64,000 nucleotides of DNA from Vespa crabro (Eukaryota; Arthropoda; Insecta; Hymenoptera; Vespidae): positions 16,896,999 through 16,960,998 of the forward strand of contig NC_060956.1 in NCBI RefSeq assembly GCF_910589235.1, in the 5' to 3' direction. Position 1 is the first letter of the stretch. The number at the start of each line of letters is the position of its first letter. The notes below the pieces were generated by a model that was given only the letters and a program-made list of their open reading frames with translations, ran no database searches and had not been told where the DNA came from. The position numbers were made by a program, and so were the translations under genes. Below are positions 62,120-64,000 of this stretch, piece by piece.

Positions 62120-63640
62120 AGAACGTCCTGTTTTCATACATATGCATTTTATTTTAACGAAATTAGAACATTTAATAGACGTTTCTTTAAATCACTTGTT
62201 ATAATTTGGTTATAATAAAATACACAATTTTTATTATACATTAAATAAGAATGACACGATCGAATAAAAATGCAATGGATGCTATATATAAATTAGCAGA
62301 TAAAAGCTTATCCTCAAGTATTAAGCGTTTATTTTCATTTTGATATGTTATAAAATCCTTTCTTCTTGAAGAACCTTACTTATTATATACAAATACAGGA
62401 AGTAAATGTAAGTATAAGGTACGCTTTTAGAAACGTTTTATGCGTAACCCGATGTAAGAAAATCGAAAGATGCGTTGAAAGAATTAAACGAACGAGACAG
62501 ATGTCGAAGATGAAATCCATTCGTGATGATGACGACATCGAACGAATCAAGTAAAACAAAATTCGAAGAGACAAAACTAACAAAGGAATTTATAAAAACA
62601 AGAAACCATCTGTATATATCGCCTTATTAATACGTTATAACGTTATCGAATGGATAGATAAGAAATGATAATATTTGTTTTTTTTTTTTTTTTGTAAACA
62701 CTAACAAAGTATGACCAGTTATCGTTGTTGTAGCCTTGAAGAGTAAGGTGACGTTGATTGATCAATAACTATGCGAGTGATTCGTATTATTATCTTAGGT
62801 ACTTTTCCATATTATAAAGGATATTAATTTTTAAACAAATAGATGATTAAAATAGATCTTCGTTATTTTTCAAATTATATATAATTTCGGATGTTCTTAA
62901 AATTATGAATCACCTTTATTTGAAATCAAGGACACCTGAACTTGCCCTTGATTCGGTGATTCATACATGTAGTCCTTCCAATGAAAAGAGTTGCACTCTT
63001 ATTTGCCATCTTTTTCATTAACAAAAATGAACGAGTACATTTCCAGCGATAATTAATTTATTTTTAACACGATTTATGAGTGTGTATATATAAATATGTG
63101 TGTGTGTGTGTGTGTGTCGCGGATAACTGAATTTCATAATAGACTGAAATAGACGAATTCCACAATAAAATTGAGTTGACGTTCCTCTCGAGACAATGAA
63201 TTAACCTTTATTCACATTCCAATGTTAAGTTATGAATACTATATATCATATTTTTGTTTTGACATGAATTGCAAAGGATATTAAAAATGAAATATTAAAA
63301 ATTTTACATTAAATATAATGTGATCGTACGTATAAACTACCAAATATCACTAAAGAATTAACAAAAAAGAAAAAAAAAAAAAAAAAGAAAAAGAAGAAAA
63401 GAAAAAGAATTTAGTGTATAACACTAATTTAATTTTATCTTCCTCTTGCCCTTCATGTTTCGATTACGTGATTAACATTTTTGATTAATAAATGAATAAA
63501 GAAAAGATCAATGTAGATAGTTTAGAACGAGCACGAAATTAGATGAAATCTCATGCATGTCTGACGAAATGAATTTTAACTGATATTGTTCTAACTCCAG
63601 ATTGCATAGGAATGAATATTTATAATACATTGTTGCATAG
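61924..63640. other. TBCEL 5' intron/upstream DNA, no coding sequence seen
   Basis: The acceptor at 61924-61932 on the - strand implies an intron here. The stretch is AT-rich, with an (AT)n tract around 62076-62116, a T-run near 62680, a (GT)n tract at 63094-63117 and an A-rich run near 63370-63400. No exon recognised. Confidence 0.45.
62076..62116. repeat. (AT)n microsatellite
   Basis: About 40 bp of alternating AT upstream of the TBCEL first coding exon. Confidence 0.96.
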
Positions 63641-63900
63641 ACGATGAAAAATGACCATGACAGGAACGACATATCAAAAAGAAGGAAAGAAAAGTTCTGT
63701 GGTCCAGGCGTGTACCCTCGAGGGCAACGGCAAAGATGTAAAATCTGGTTTGACCATATTCGAGCTCCTAAGGTCACTCCATTGTCTTTTTGCGCAGCTC
63801 TCGAGAGAAACGGGTACCGGTTTCCGACGTCGTCAGAGAGCTCAGAACGAAGGTACGCCATTCGCCCACGCGAGAAAATCTTTTATCTCTTTCTCTCTCT
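63640..63900. promoter_or_regulatory. GC-richer island, possible TBCEL promoter or 5' exon
   Basis: Noticeably richer in G, C and CpG than the flanks (for example CGACGTCGTC, GGGTACCGGTTTCCGACG). Overlapping open frames exist on both strands and none resembles a known protein. A GAACGAAG/GTACGC donor-like site on the + strand is present. The island lies upstream of TBCEL, whose first coding exon needs a 5' UTR exon. Assignment is only suggestive. Confidence 0.25.
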
Positions 63901-64000
63901 TTTCTTTTTAACTAGACAACCCGCATCGATACGATGTATAAAGTGTGAGCCACTTCGATTGTGAAAAACGAGACACGTGAATCCCACATTTCTTTCTCTT

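Overview
The window looks like nuclear DNA of an insect, most likely a hymenopteran (bee, wasp or ant), although the order is an inference. It is strongly AT-rich and packed with (CT)n/(GA)n, (AT)n, (GT)n and trinucleotide microsatellites. Its genes are split by GT-AG introns. The three proteins I can recognise are animal proteins of insect-like organisation. Most open frames in the window are low-complexity repeats read as protein.

Layout. Positions 1 to about 34,200 hold no exon I can defend. This stretch is probably intron and upstream DNA of the collagen gene, with microsatellites and several GC-richer islands. From 34,211 to 49,274 on the + strand lie 18 exons (928 codons plus a stop) that give the C-terminal part of a multiplexin, the collagen XV/XVIII family. 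They encode an acidic Pro-rich linker, interrupted Gly-X-Y helices, a trimerisation domain, a Thr/Pro hinge and an endostatin domain. The 5' part of the gene, with the usual signal peptide and laminin-G/TSPN domain, is not visible and is probably upstream of the window. From 53,583 down to 50,851 on the - strand are eight compact exons of THOC1/Hpr1 (657 aa), an mRNA-export factor of the THO complex with a C-terminal death domain. It converges on the multiplexin gene, and their predicted 3' ends are a few hundred bases apart at most. From 61,923 down to 59,571 on the - strand are five exons of TBCEL (516 aa), the tubulin cofactor E-like protein, with leucine-rich repeats and a ubiquitin-like domain. 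Between THOC1 and TBCEL lies a decayed LINE-type retrotransposon fragment (about 54,690-55,990, - strand). A short hairpin with ends like those of Tc1-type transposons lies near 56,900. The right end (about 63,640-63,900) is GC-richer and could be a 5' exon or promoter, but I cannot assign it.

The three genes do not form a pathway: one is an extracellular-matrix proteoglycan, one an mRNA packaging and export factor, one a tubulin regulator. The observations most worth a second look are in the multiplexin gene. They are a 15-nt microexon that restores the start of the endostatin fold, apparent loss of endostatin zinc ligands, a charged C-terminal extension with an Arg4 cluster, a Leu-Lys-Glu triplet repeat just before the trimerisation domain, a duplicated splice donor, and a CpG-richer island in a 3.5-kb internal intron that might be an alternative promoter. 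I saw no CRISPR array, rRNA or convincing tRNA, and no clearly new multi-gene system.
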